Below are positions 7,463 through 15,019 of a stretch of DNA of 39,402 bases, piece after piece. Every line of letters begins with the position of its first letter. The stretch's first letter is position 1. The stretch comes from JBBQWS01 sp038210415 (lineage in GTDB: Bacteria > Actinomycetota > Actinomycetes > Prado026): positions 1-39,402 of the forward strand of contig JBBQWS010000030.1 in NCBI GenBank assembly GCA_038210415.1. The letters run 5' to 3'. The notes beneath the pieces were generated by a model that made no database searches, was not told where the DNA came from, and saw only the letters and a program-made list of their open reading frames with translations. The translations under genes were made by a program, and so were the position numbers.

Positions 7463-8212
7463 TCACCCCATGTCCTTGCCGGCAGTGGCTCCGCCGTCGG
7501 CCACGAACTCAGAACCGGTGCTGAACGACGACTCGTCGGACGCGAGGAACAGGGCCAGCTGGGCGATCTCCTCCGGTCGCCCGATGCGCGGGATCGGCTG
7601 CCCGAGGTAAGGCGTCGGGTCGAGGTCACCGCCGCTCGGGTTCGCCATCGGGGTGTCCACCCCTCCCGGGTGCAACGAGTTGACCCGGACGCCCGACTTG
7701 CCGAACTCGATCGCCGCCGACTTCGTGAGTCCGCGCAACCCCCACTTGCTGGCCACGTAGGCGCCCAGCATCGAGTAGCCGATCAGGCCGCCGATGGAGG
7801 AGACGTTGACGATGGAACCCCTGCCGGCCGCGGTCATCGCCGCGCCGACCACCTTCATGCCGAGGAACGGCCCGACGAGGTTGACCTGCAGGACCGAGTC
7901 GAACTCAGTGCGATCCATCATCAGAATGGGCGCGAAGCGCAGGATCCCGGCGTTGTTCACGAGCACGTCAGGGGTGCCGAAAGTATGCTCCGCGGCGGCC
8001 AGGACCAGCTGCCAGTCGGTCTCGTTCGCGACGTCCAGATGGGCGAAGATCGCGTGGTCCCCCAACGCCTTCGCCACGAGTTCGCCCTCGTCATCGAGCA
8101 CATCGCACACCACGACGCGGGCTCCCTCTGCGACGAACACCCGGGCTTCCGCCTCGCCCATGCCGCGCGCGGCGCCAGTGACGATCGCGACCTTGCCGTC
8201 GAGTCGACCCAT
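7463..8212 (-). CDS. Short-chain dehydrogenase/reductase (classical SDR)
   Basis: A 249-residue NAD(P)-dependent oxidoreductase. The cofactor motif TGAARGMG is at 12-19, and Asp37 after strand 2 (VVVCD) suggests NAD(H). NNAG is at 86-89. The catalytic Ser139, Tyr152 and Lys156 (YVASK) are present, and the C-terminus has the family VADGG. The sequence resembles 3-alpha/20-beta-hydroxysteroid dehydrogenase or acetoin/diacetyl-reductase-like SDRs, but the substrate cannot be read. The ATG at 8212 follows a strong GGAGGTG. The longer frame to 8371 is not conserved. It is divergent from the acs-pdh-ACP operon across 212 bp with phased CGGGACC repeats, so shared regulation, and possibly a linked substrate (e.g. 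acetoin), is plausible but inferred. Confidence 0.9.
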   Translation of the reverse strand: MGRLDGKVAIVTGAARGMGEAEARVFVAEGARVVVCDVLDDEGELVAKALGDHAIFAHLDVANETDWQLVLAAAEHTFGTPDVLVNNAGILRFAPILMMDRTEFDSVLQVNLVGPFLGMKVVGAAMTAAGRGSIVNVSSIGGLIGYSMLGAYVASKWGLRGLTKSAAIEFGKSGVRVNSLHPGGVDTPMANPSGGDLDPTPYLGQPIPRIGRPEEIAQLALFLASDESSFSTGSEFVADGGATAGKDMG

Positions 8213-8305
8213 CCTGCCCACCTCCACAGCTCGGGTCCCCCGCTGCGTCGACCCTAGGAACCCGGCCGGGAAAGCGGGAGAGCCGAAGGTCACCGCGGCC
8301 CGACC

Positions 8306-8347
8306 CGGGACCACAGCCGGCCCGGGACCGCAGAACGACTCGGGACC
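8306..8347 (+). promoter_or_regulatory. Three phased CGGGACC direct repeats in the divergent SDR/acs promoter region
   Basis: The heptamer CGGGACC occurs at 8306-8312, 8323-8329 and 8341-8347, giving 17- and 18-base spacing. The first two share the longer core CCCGGGACC. The position between two divergent start codons fits an activator or repressor binding array. Function is inferred only from spacing and position. Confidence 0.35.
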
Positions 8348-8424
8348 TCCGGCCCTGCCCCTCACGGCCATTTGGACGATGACATGGCAGAAGCGCCGAG
8401 CCGCCTTCCGGATCAGGAGGGGCC

Positions 8425-10209
8425 ATGCCCAGACGGGTGATCGCCAAGGACCCGCACCTCACGCGGGACACGAACATGCCCGACTACGAGACGGCCTGCG
8501 AGTCGTTCTCCTGGGACCTCGCGCGCGGCCGGCTCGACGGGCTCCCCGGGGGTGGGACCAACATTGCGTACGAGGCAGTCGACCGTCATGTCGCTCACGG
8601 CCGAGGGGACGTGCCCGCCCTGCGGTTCCTCGGCGCCGAGGGTGTCGACCAGGAGCTGACCTACCGCCAGCTCGCCGAGCGCACCAACCGGTTCGCCGAC
8701 GTGCTCACCCTGCTCGACGTCAAGCCCGGCGAGCTGGTCTTCGGGCTGGCCGGCCGGATGCCCGACCTCTACGTGGCGATCCTGGGCAGCCTCAAGGCCC
8801 GCTGCGCGTTCTCGCCGCTGTTCTCGGCCTTCGGCCCGGAGCCGATCCGGCAGCGGCTGGCGCTGGGCAGCGGACGCGTCCTGGTGACGACGGCCTCGCT
8901 GTACCGGCGCAAAGTGGCGCAGCTGCGGGCGGACCTGCCCTCGTTGGAGCACGTGCTGCTGATCGGTCCCGACGCCGACTCGATCGACGGTCCGGGCGTG
9001 CAGGCGCTGGACGGGCTGATGGCACTCGGCGACCCGGCCTTCGAGATCGAGCCCACCGACCCCGAGGACGTCGCGCTCGTCCACTTCACGAGCGGCACCA
9101 CCGGCACGCCGAAGGGCGCGACCCACGTGCACGACGCCGTCGTCGCCCACCACATGACGGCGCGCTACGTGCTGGACCTGCACGACGACGACGTCTTCTG
9201 GTGCACGGCCGACCCCGGCTGGGTGACGGGAACGTCGTACGGCGTCATCGCGCCGCTCACGTGCGGCGTCACCTGTGTCGTGGACGAGCTCGAGTTCGAC
9301 GCGGCGAGGTGGTACTCGATCCTCGAGGAGCAGCGCGTCACGGTCTGGTACACCGCACCGACCGCTCTGCGGATGCTCATGCGCGCCGGTCCTGAACCCG
9401 CACGGGCCCATGACCTCTCTGCACTGCGGCACGTGGCCAGCGTGGGTGAGCCGCTGAACCCCGAAGTGGTCGTCTGGGGAGTCGACACCCTCGACCGCCC
9501 GATCCATGACACCTGGTGGCAGACCGAGACCGGCGCCATCATGGTCGCCAACTTCGCCGGCTCGGAGATCAGGCCCGGGTCCATGGGGCGCCCGGTACCC
9601 GGGATCGAAGCGACGCTCGTCCGCCGCGACGGGTCCGGCCACGCGATCGCCGGCGCGGACGGTGAGCCCTTGCTGGTGACCGAGCCCGACGTCGAGGGCG
9701 AGCTGGCTCTGCGTGCTCCCTGGCCGTCGATGATGCGCAGCTACCTGGGTGACGAGCGCCGGTACCGCGAGACGTTCATGGGCTCGTGGTACCTCTCCGG
9801 CGACCTCGCGAGGCGAGACGCTGAGGGGTGGTTCTGGTTCGTCGGTCGCGGTGACGACGTGATCAAGTCCTCCGGCCACCTGATCGGGCCGTTCGAGGTC
9901 GAGAGCGTGCTGATGGAGCACCCTGCGGTCGCCGAGGCTGGGGTAATCGGTGTGCCCGACCCGGTAGCCGGTGAGGTGGTGAAGGCGTTCGTGTCGTTGC
10001 GAGCCGGGTACGAGCCGAGCGAGGAGCTGCGGCTGCAGATCTCCGGCTTCGCCCGCAAGCGGCTCGGGCCGGCTGTCGCGCCGCGCGAGATCGCGTTCGA
10101 CGACCGGCTGCCGCACACCCGCAGCGGCAAGATCATGCGCCGGCTGCTCAAGGCGCGCGAGCTGGGTCTGCCCGAGGGTGACCTGTCGACCCTGGAGCAG
10201 TCGTCATGA
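8425..10209 (+). CDS. Acetyl-CoA-synthetase-like acyl-CoA ligase (AMP-forming)
   Basis: ANL-superfamily adenylating enzyme of 594 residues. It activates a short carboxylic acid with ATP and joins it to CoA, or possibly to the ACP made at the end of the operon. The P-loop-like motif FTSGTTGTPKG, CTADPGWVTGTSYG, the acetate-ligase-type DTWWQTETG, YLSGDLARRDAEGWFWFVGRGDDVIKSSG and the C-terminal catalytic lysine motif LPHTRSGKIMRR are all present. The overall pattern is that of the AcsA type. The ATG at 8425 follows AGGAGGGG. Its stop overlaps the E1alpha start (ATGA-type overlap), making it the first gene of a five-gene operon. Exact substrate is unproven: acetate or propionate are likely, other short acids possible. 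Confidence 0.9.
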   Translation: MPRRVIAKDPHLTRDTNMPDYETACESFSWDLARGRLDGLPGGGTNIAYEAVDRHVAHGRGDVPALRFLGAEGVDQELTYRQLAERTNRFADVLTLLDVKPGELVFGLAGRMPDLYVAILGSLKARCAFSPLFSAFGPEPIRQRLALGSGRVLVTTASLYRRKVAQLRADLPSLEHVLLIGPDADSIDGPGVQALDGLMALGDPAFEIEPTDPEDVALVHFTSGTTGTPKGATHVHDAVVAHHMTARYVLDLHDDDVFWCTADPGWVTGTSYGVIAPLTCGVTCVVDELEFDAARWYSILEEQRVTVWYTAPTALRMLMRAGPEPARAHDLSALRHVASVGEPLNPEVVVWGVDTLDRPIHDTWWQTETGAIMVANFAGSEIRPGSMGRPVPGIEATLVRRDGSGHAIAGADGEPLLVTEPDVEGELALRAPWPSMMRSYLGDERRYRETFMGSWYLSGDLARRDAEGWFWFVGRGDDVIKSSGHLIGPFEVESVLMEHPAVAEAGVIGVPDPVAGEVVKAFVSLRAGYEPSEELRLQISGFARKRLGPAVAPREIAFDDRLPHTRSGKIMRRLLKARELGLPEGDLSTLEQSS

Positions 10210-11186
10210 CCGTGGGCAGCGCCAGGCCGGACCCGGTCGAGCTCTACCGGCAGATGCTGCGCGTGCGCCGGTTCGAAGAGCGGTGCGTGCAGCTCTACAG
10301 CGCCACCGCGATCCGTGGCTTCGTCCATCTCTACATCGGCGAGGAGGCGGTGGCCGCCGGGGTGCTCCCCCACCTGCGGGCCGACGACGCCGTCGTCGCG
10401 ACCTACCGGGACCACGGGCAGGCGCTCGTCCGCGGCGTGCCGATGAACGCGAGCATGGCCGAGATGTACGGCAAGCAGCAGGTGGTCTGCCGTGGGCGAG
10501 GTGGTACGAGGCACCTGTTCCACGCGCCGACCCGCTTCTACGGCGGCAACGCCATCGTCGGCGGTGGGCTGCCACTCGCAGTCGGGCTGGCGCTCGCCGA
10601 CGCGATGCAGGGCAGCGACCGGGTCACTGTCTGCTTCTTCGGCGAGGGCGCGATGGCCGAGGGCGAGTTCCACGAGTCGATGAACCTTGCTGCGCTGTGG
10701 AAGCTGCCGGTGCTGTTCTTGTGCGAGAACAACCTGTACGCGATGGGCACGGCGCTGAGCCGGTCCGAGTCCGAGCCCAACCTCGCGGTGAAGGCCTCGT
10801 CGTACGAGGTCCCGGCCTGGAGCTGCGACGGCATGGACGTCCTGGCCGTCTGGGAGGCCGCGCACCGCGCAGTGGAGCTGGTGCGCGACGGCGGCGGGCC
10901 GGTCTTCCTCGAGGCCAAGACGTACCGGTTCCGCGCGCACTCGATGTACGACCCTGACCGGTACCGCGACAAGGCGGAGATCGAGCACTGGCGCGAACGT
11001 GACCCCTTGCTGCTGCTGGAGCGGACGATGCGCGCAGCCGGGTCGCTGGACGACGAGTCGCTCGCCACGATGGACACCGAGGCTCTCGCCGAGGTCGATG
11101 CGGCCGTGGCCTTCGCCGAGCAGGGCACCGACGAACCCGTCGCGGACCTCACCCGGTTCGTCACGAGCTCGGGGGCGATGCCATGA
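10206..11186 (+). CDS. 2-oxoacid/acetoin dehydrogenase E1 component, alpha subunit
   Basis: Thiamine-diphosphate-dependent decarboxylase subunit, 326 residues. It carries the family N-terminus YRQMLRVRRFEERCVQLY, the GRGGTRHLF loop, and the ThDP/metal motif GEGAMAEGEFHESMNLAALWKLPVLFL followed by CENNLYAMGT. The first motif residue pair is GE rather than the usual GD, and the phosphorylation-loop-like segment reads GRGGTRH where most family members have GRGGSMH. FRAHSMYDPDRYR is the usual C-terminal E1 motif. Length and sequence fit PdhA/AcoA-type enzymes, so the substrate could be pyruvate, a branched oxoacid or acetoin. It overlaps the ligase upstream and the beta subunit downstream by 4 bases each. 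Confidence 0.88.
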   Translation: MTVGSARPDPVELYRQMLRVRRFEERCVQLYSATAIRGFVHLYIGEEAVAAGVLPHLRADDAVVATYRDHGQALVRGVPMNASMAEMYGKQQVVCRGRGGTRHLFHAPTRFYGGNAIVGGGLPLAVGLALADAMQGSDRVTVCFFGEGAMAEGEFHESMNLAALWKLPVLFLCENNLYAMGTALSRSESEPNLAVKASSYEVPAWSCDGMDVLAVWEAAHRAVELVRDGGGPVFLEAKTYRFRAHSMYDPDRYRDKAEIEHWRERDPLLLLERTMRAAGSLDDESLATMDTEALAEVDAAVAFAEQGTDEPVADLTRFVTSSGAMP

Positions 11187-12178
11187 CCCGAGCCACGAAG
11201 CCGACGACCTACCGCGAGGCGATCCGCGAAGCCCTCGCGGAGGCCATGCGCGAGGATCCACGGGTGTTCCTCATGGGCGAGGACGTCGGCCGCTACGGCG
11301 GCGGTTTCGGCGTCAGTCTCGGTTTGCTCGAGGAGTTCGGTGAGGAGCGGATCCGCGACACGCCGCTCTCGGAGTCGGCGTTCGTCGGTGCCGGCATCGG
11401 GGCGGCGCTGGGCGGGCTCCGGCCGGTCGTCGAGATCATGACCGTCAACTTCTCGCTGCTGGCCCTGGACCAGATCGTCAACACCGCGGCGGCGCTGTCG
11501 CACATGACCGGCGGGCAGCTGAACGTCCCTCTGGTCATCCGGATGACCACCGGCGCCGGCCGCCAGCTGGCCGCCCAGCACTCGCACTCCCTGGAGTGCT
11601 GGTACGCCCACGTGCCCGGTCTTCGGGTCGTGGCGCCCGCGACCGTCGAGGATGCACGCGGCATGCTCTGGTCGGCCCTGCAGGACCCCGACCCGGTGAT
11701 CATCTTCGAGCACGGCTCGCTGTACGGCGTCACGGCCGAGCTGGCCTGCGACGCTGGTCCGGTCGACCTCGACCGGGCAGCCGTGCGCCGCCCCGGCGAC
11801 GACATCACCCTGGTCACCTCCGGAGGCAGCCTGCCCACGGTTCTGGATGCAGCGCAGGCCCTGGCCGGACACGGAATCCGCGCCGAGGTGATCGACCTGC
11901 GTACCCTCCGGCCGCTCGACGACGCGACCGTGACGAGCTCGGTCCGCCGCACCCATCACGCGGTGGTCGTCGACGAGGGCTGGCGCAGTGTCGGCCTGTC
12001 CGCAGAGGTGTCGGCCCGGATCACTGAGCAGTGCTTCTACGAGCTGGACGCCCCCGTGGGGCGGGTGTGCACCGTCGAGGTGCCGATCCCGTACGCGGCC
12101 CACCTCGAGCGAGCCGCCTTGCCCAGCGTGGAGCGCATCGTCGCGGCCGCGGAGGAGGCGGTGGGCAGCCATGGGTGA
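11183..12178 (+). CDS. 2-oxoacid/acetoin dehydrogenase E1 component, beta subunit
   Basis: Partner of the E1alpha protein in the ThDP-dependent heterotetramer, 331 residues. Typical motifs are YREAIREALAEAMREDPRVFLMGEDVGRYGG, the DTPLSESAFVGAGIGAALGG segment, FEHGSLYG, and the transketolase C-terminal domain (VTLVTSGG-like DDITLVTSGGSLPTVLDAA, and EVIDLRTLRPLD). The His of AAQHSHSLE in the active-site region is present. The gene starts inside the E1alpha stop (ATGA overlap) and overlaps the E2 start by 8 bases, so expression should be stoichiometric. Confidence 0.9.
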   Translation: MTRATKPTTYREAIREALAEAMREDPRVFLMGEDVGRYGGGFGVSLGLLEEFGEERIRDTPLSESAFVGAGIGAALGGLRPVVEIMTVNFSLLALDQIVNTAAALSHMTGGQLNVPLVIRMTTGAGRQLAAQHSHSLECWYAHVPGLRVVAPATVEDARGMLWSALQDPDPVIIFEHGSLYGVTAELACDAGPVDLDRAAVRRPGDDITLVTSGGSLPTVLDAAQALAGHGIRAEVIDLRTLRPLDDATVTSSVRRTHHAVVVDEGWRSVGLSAEVSARITEQCFYELDAPVGRVCTVEVPIPYAAHLERAALPSVERIVAAAEEAVGSHG

Positions 12179-13454
12179 GTTCCTCATGCCCTCACTGGGG
12201 GCGGACATGACCGAGGGCACTCTGGTCGAGTGGCTGGTGCGCCCGGGCGACGAGGTCAGGCACGGTGACGTCGTCGCCGTCGTCGACACGGTGAAGTCGG
12301 CGATCGAGGTCGAGGTCTTCGAGAGCGGCCGGGTCGACGAGCTGCTCGTCGAACCGGGTGCCTGCGTGCCGGTCGGCACGGCCCTCGCAGTCATCGCGGC
12401 CTCCGGCGAACCGACACCGGCGAAGGCACCCGCGAAGACCAAGCCGTCCAAGCCGCGGGTCTCCCCTGTGGTCCGGCACCTGGCGCACGAGCTCGGCGTG
12501 GACCTCGCCGAGGTGAGCGGAACCGGGGCCGAGGGCGCGATCACCCGGGCCGACCTGACGCGCACCCCCGGGCCGCAGCATGTGAGCGCCTCCCCGCTGG
12601 CGCGGCGACGGGCGGCCGACCTCGGGGTCGACCTGACCGGCGTCAACGGTTCAGGACCCAACGGTGCGATCACCGTGGCCGACGTCGAGGCGGCTGGGGG
12701 GAAGGCGGCCGGGGGGAAGGCGGCTGGGGGGAAGGCGGCTGGGGCGACCCCGGTTCCTGCACCGGTGGGCGGCCCCGTCGTCTCCCCTGCCCCCGCCAGC
12801 ATGCGCACCGCCATCGGCGCCCTGATGGCGCGGTCCAAGCGCGAGATCCCGCACTACTACCTGCAGACCACGGTCGACGTCTCGGCCGCCATGACCTGGC
12901 TCGAGCAGCTCAACGCGGACCGTCCGGCCACCCGGCGGGTACTGCCCGCCGCGTTGCTGCTCAAGGCCGCGGCGACCGCCGTCCGCAGCGTGCCGGACGT
13001 GAACGGGTTCTTCGTCGACGGCGCCTTCCAACGGTCGGACCACGTGCATCTCGGCGTCGCGGTGTCGCTGCGAGGAGGTGGCCTGGTGGCGCCGGCGATC
13101 CACGACGCCGACCAGCTGACGGTCGAGGACCTGATGGCCGCGCTGAAGGACCTGGTCACGCGCGCCCGAGCCGGTCGGCTGCGGGGGTCGGAGATGGCTG
13201 ACCCGACCATCACCGTGACCAACCTCGGGGACCAGGGGGCCGAATTGGTGCACGGAGTGATCTACCCGCCCCAGGTCGCCCTGGTGGGGCTTGGCCGCAT
13301 CGTCGATCGGCCCTGGGCGGTCGACCGCATGCTCACCGTCCGGCCGGTGGTCACGGCGACGCTCGCCGCCGACCACCGGGTCACCGACGGCCACCTCGGT
13401 GGCCTGTACCTCGCGGCCGTCGCGGCCGCCCTGCAGAACCCGGAGGAGCTGTGA
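12171..13454 (+). CDS. Dihydrolipoamide acyltransferase E2 with two tandem peripheral-subunit-binding domains
   Basis: Core of the dehydrogenase complex, 427 residues. Domains in order: one lipoyl domain (1-78) with the lipoylated Lys42 in VVDTVKSAIEVEV; a Lys/Pro-rich linker; a first peripheral-subunit-binding domain (96-129, VSPVVRHLAHELGVDL to GAITRADL); a second (139-172, ASPLARRRAADLGVDL to GAITVADV); a flexible linker with the repeat AAGGK; and the catalytic domain (about 205-427) ending with LAADHRVTDG (His402, Asp406). Most E2 proteins have one binding domain, so the duplication is unusual. The ATG at 12171 lies within the E1beta end. The stop overlaps the ACP start (GTGA). No E3 gene is nearby, so a shared lipoamide dehydrogenase must serve the complex. 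Confidence 0.9.
   Translation: MGEFLMPSLGADMTEGTLVEWLVRPGDEVRHGDVVAVVDTVKSAIEVEVFESGRVDELLVEPGACVPVGTALAVIAASGEPTPAKAPAKTKPSKPRVSPVVRHLAHELGVDLAEVSGTGAEGAITRADLTRTPGPQHVSASPLARRRAADLGVDLTGVNGSGPNGAITVADVEAAGGKAAGGKAAGGKAAGATPVPAPVGGPVVSPAPASMRTAIGALMARSKREIPHYYLQTTVDVSAAMTWLEQLNADRPATRRVLPAALLLKAAATAVRSVPDVNGFFVDGAFQRSDHVHLGVAVSLRGGGLVAPAIHDADQLTVEDLMAALKDLVTRARAGRLRGSEMADPTITVTNLGDQGAELVHGVIYPPQVALVGLGRIVDRPWAVDRMLTVRPVVTATLAADHRVTDGHLGGLYLAAVAAALQNPEEL
12691..12750 (+). repeat. 15-bp tandem repeat in the E2 linker
   Basis: About three and a half copies of a 15-bp unit (GCGGCTGGGGGGAAG, with one C/T variant) encode AAGGK-AAGGK-AAGGK-AAG, a flexible positively charged linker in front of the E2 catalytic domain. 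Copy number is probably variable between strains. Confidence 0.85.
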
Positions 13455-13696
13455 ACAGCGACCAAGCACGCAGCGCGGTGCTCGCCCTGCTCGCCGAGAT
13501 CGCGCCGGAGGCGGATCTCGACCTGATGGACCCCGGCGCGGACCTCCGAACCGAGATCGACCTCGACTCGATGGACTTCCTGAACCTCGTCGAGGGCCTG
13601 GCCCAGTCGACAGGGGTCGACATCCCCGAAGCGGACTATGGCCGCGCTCGCAGCCTCGACGGACTGGTTGCGTACCTCACCGACGGTGGGAAGTGA
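13451..13696 (+). CDS. Acyl carrier protein
   Basis: An acidic 81-residue helical protein with the 4'-phosphopantetheine attachment motif DLDSMDFLNLVEGL (Ser40). The D-S-M core, the pI and the length fit a discrete ACP. It begins with GTG at 13451 overlapping the E2 stop, so it is translated with the dehydrogenase genes rather than with fatty-acid-synthase genes, none of which are present. It could accept acyl groups from the upstream ligase or from the E2. No phosphopantetheinyl transferase is nearby. Its 3' end overlaps the convergent acyltransferase gene by 20 bp. Confidence 0.86.
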   Translation: MNSDQARSAVLALLAEIAPEADLDLMDPGADLRTEIDLDSMDFLNLVEGLAQSTGVDIPEADYGRARSLDGLVAYLTDGGK

Positions 13697-15008
13697 CGAC
13701 GGCGGACCCGCGAGTCCTCGCTGTGAACCCGACGACGGTGGCGAGCAGGACCAGTGCCGCGAGCGGCTGGTACGGCAGTACCCCGACCACAGTGCGGTAG
13801 GTCAGCAGGTCACCCATCCCGGAGTCGGCCACCAGCAGCAGCACCAACCCGCCCACCGCCAGGCCGGCACAAGGCACCACTGGGCCATGCACCCGCCGGA
13901 CGACCCGCAGCGGCCAGGTCCTGGCGAGCAGCGCGGTGGTGCCGTCGGCGAGCCGGCCCAGCCCGGGCGACGCGCACCAGACTGCGCCGACCGCGACGAC
14001 CGCGACCACGACGTGCGTCAACCACCACGCCAGGGTCAGCGCATCGGCTTCCAGCCCGATCCCGATCACTGCGCCGATACACAGGCTCACGAACAGCATG
14101 TGCCACAGGTAGACCTGCATCGCGCGGGTCGCGAACACCGCGACGGGGACCCACACCCCGTCCCGGCCCAGCAGCGCATCGAGCGCCGGCCACAACGCCA
14201 GCAGCAACCCGATCTGGGCCAGTCCCGCGCAGCACAGCACGAGGCTCGGCGGCGACAGGTTGCTGAGGCCGGGTGCTGCCTTCGTCGTGATCAGGGCCGC
14301 CGAGTACGGGCCGACCCGGACGAGGGTGACCGCCGCCGCCACGAAGCCCACCGCCGCCACTGTCGGCACCCATCGCGGGAGCCGCCGCAGCCGGTCGAGG
14401 TGCGTGCCGACCAGCATGAACTGACCCCACACCAGAAGAAGGTTGATCCAGCCGAAACGCTCGGACACGTGGATGCGCAACAGGTCGACGCCGACGACGG
14501 CCGCGAACCAGGGCAGAGGGGCCCACCACGCCCGCCAGGCGGCAAGCAGGGGCGCAGCCGCCGTCCAGACCGCGTACACCCCGAGGAACCACACCAGCTG
14601 GACGGGAAGCAGGCCGGCCGAACGCCCGATGTCCGGCTTGACGACGCCGAGCCCGAGGGCGAGCAAAGCGGTGATCGCGAGCAGCGGCACGGGTCCGGAC
14701 AGCAGCCGCAGCACCCGGGCCGCGTACCAGTCGGCCCGGTCGGTGCTCCGGCCGAGCGACGCCACGAGGTTGGCACCGGCGAGAAGGAAGAACAGCGGCA
14801 GGATCTGGAGCCCCCAGGTCAAAGGCGCCAGCCAGCCGGCCTGCTCCAGGCTGTTGATGGTGCTGCCGCTCCTCGCCACGGTCCAGGCGAGCAGGTGACC
14901 GACGAGCACCATCGCGAGAGCCGCGGCCTTGACGGCGTCCTGGACCCGGTCGCGGCCAGCCGATCGCGAGAGAACCAGCTCCCGCACCGAGGGACGTCCT
15001 GGGGCCAT
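13677..15008 (-). CDS. Acyltransferase-3 family membrane protein
   Basis: Integral membrane protein of 443 residues with about ten to twelve hydrophobic helices, of the OafA/YrhL acyltransferase-3 type that moves acyl groups onto extracellular sugars or other acceptors. The conserved first helix AAALAMVLVGHLLAW with its membrane His is present, as are FFLLAGANLVASL, the RVLRLL motif after helix 2, LVWFLGVYAVW, and the MQVYLWHMLFV helix. The ATG at 15008 sits 11 bp past the flavoprotein stop, so it is probably in one transcript with that gene. It is convergent with the ACP gene, and whether it uses that ACP as donor is speculation. Confidence 0.83.
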   Translation of the reverse strand: MAPGRPSVRELVLSRSAGRDRVQDAVKAAALAMVLVGHLLAWTVARSGSTINSLEQAGWLAPLTWGLQILPLFFLLAGANLVASLGRSTDRADWYAARVLRLLSGPVPLLAITALLALGLGVVKPDIGRSAGLLPVQLVWFLGVYAVWTAAAPLLAAWRAWWAPLPWFAAVVGVDLLRIHVSERFGWINLLLVWGQFMLVGTHLDRLRRLPRWVPTVAAVGFVAAAVTLVRVGPYSAALITTKAAPGLSNLSPPSLVLCCAGLAQIGLLLALWPALDALLGRDGVWVPVAVFATRAMQVYLWHMLFVSLCIGAVIGIGLEADALTLAWWLTHVVVAVVAVGAVWCASPGLGRLADGTTALLARTWPLRVVRRVHGPVVPCAGLAVGGLVLLLVADSGMGDLLTYRTVVGVLPYQPLAALVLLATVVGFTARTRGSAVVTSHRR

Positions 15009-15019
15009 GGCCGACTGTC

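Noticed and set aside
8413..10116. 567-codon minus-strand open frame
   Set aside because: Antisense of the acyl-CoA ligase, whose motifs are unambiguous on the plus strand.
12691..12750. CRISPR-like repetition
   Set aside because: The repeat is in frame within E2, has no spacers, and encodes a linker.
10538..12838. 766-codon minus-strand open frame
   Set aside because: Antisense across the E1/E2 genes; composition is shadow-like.
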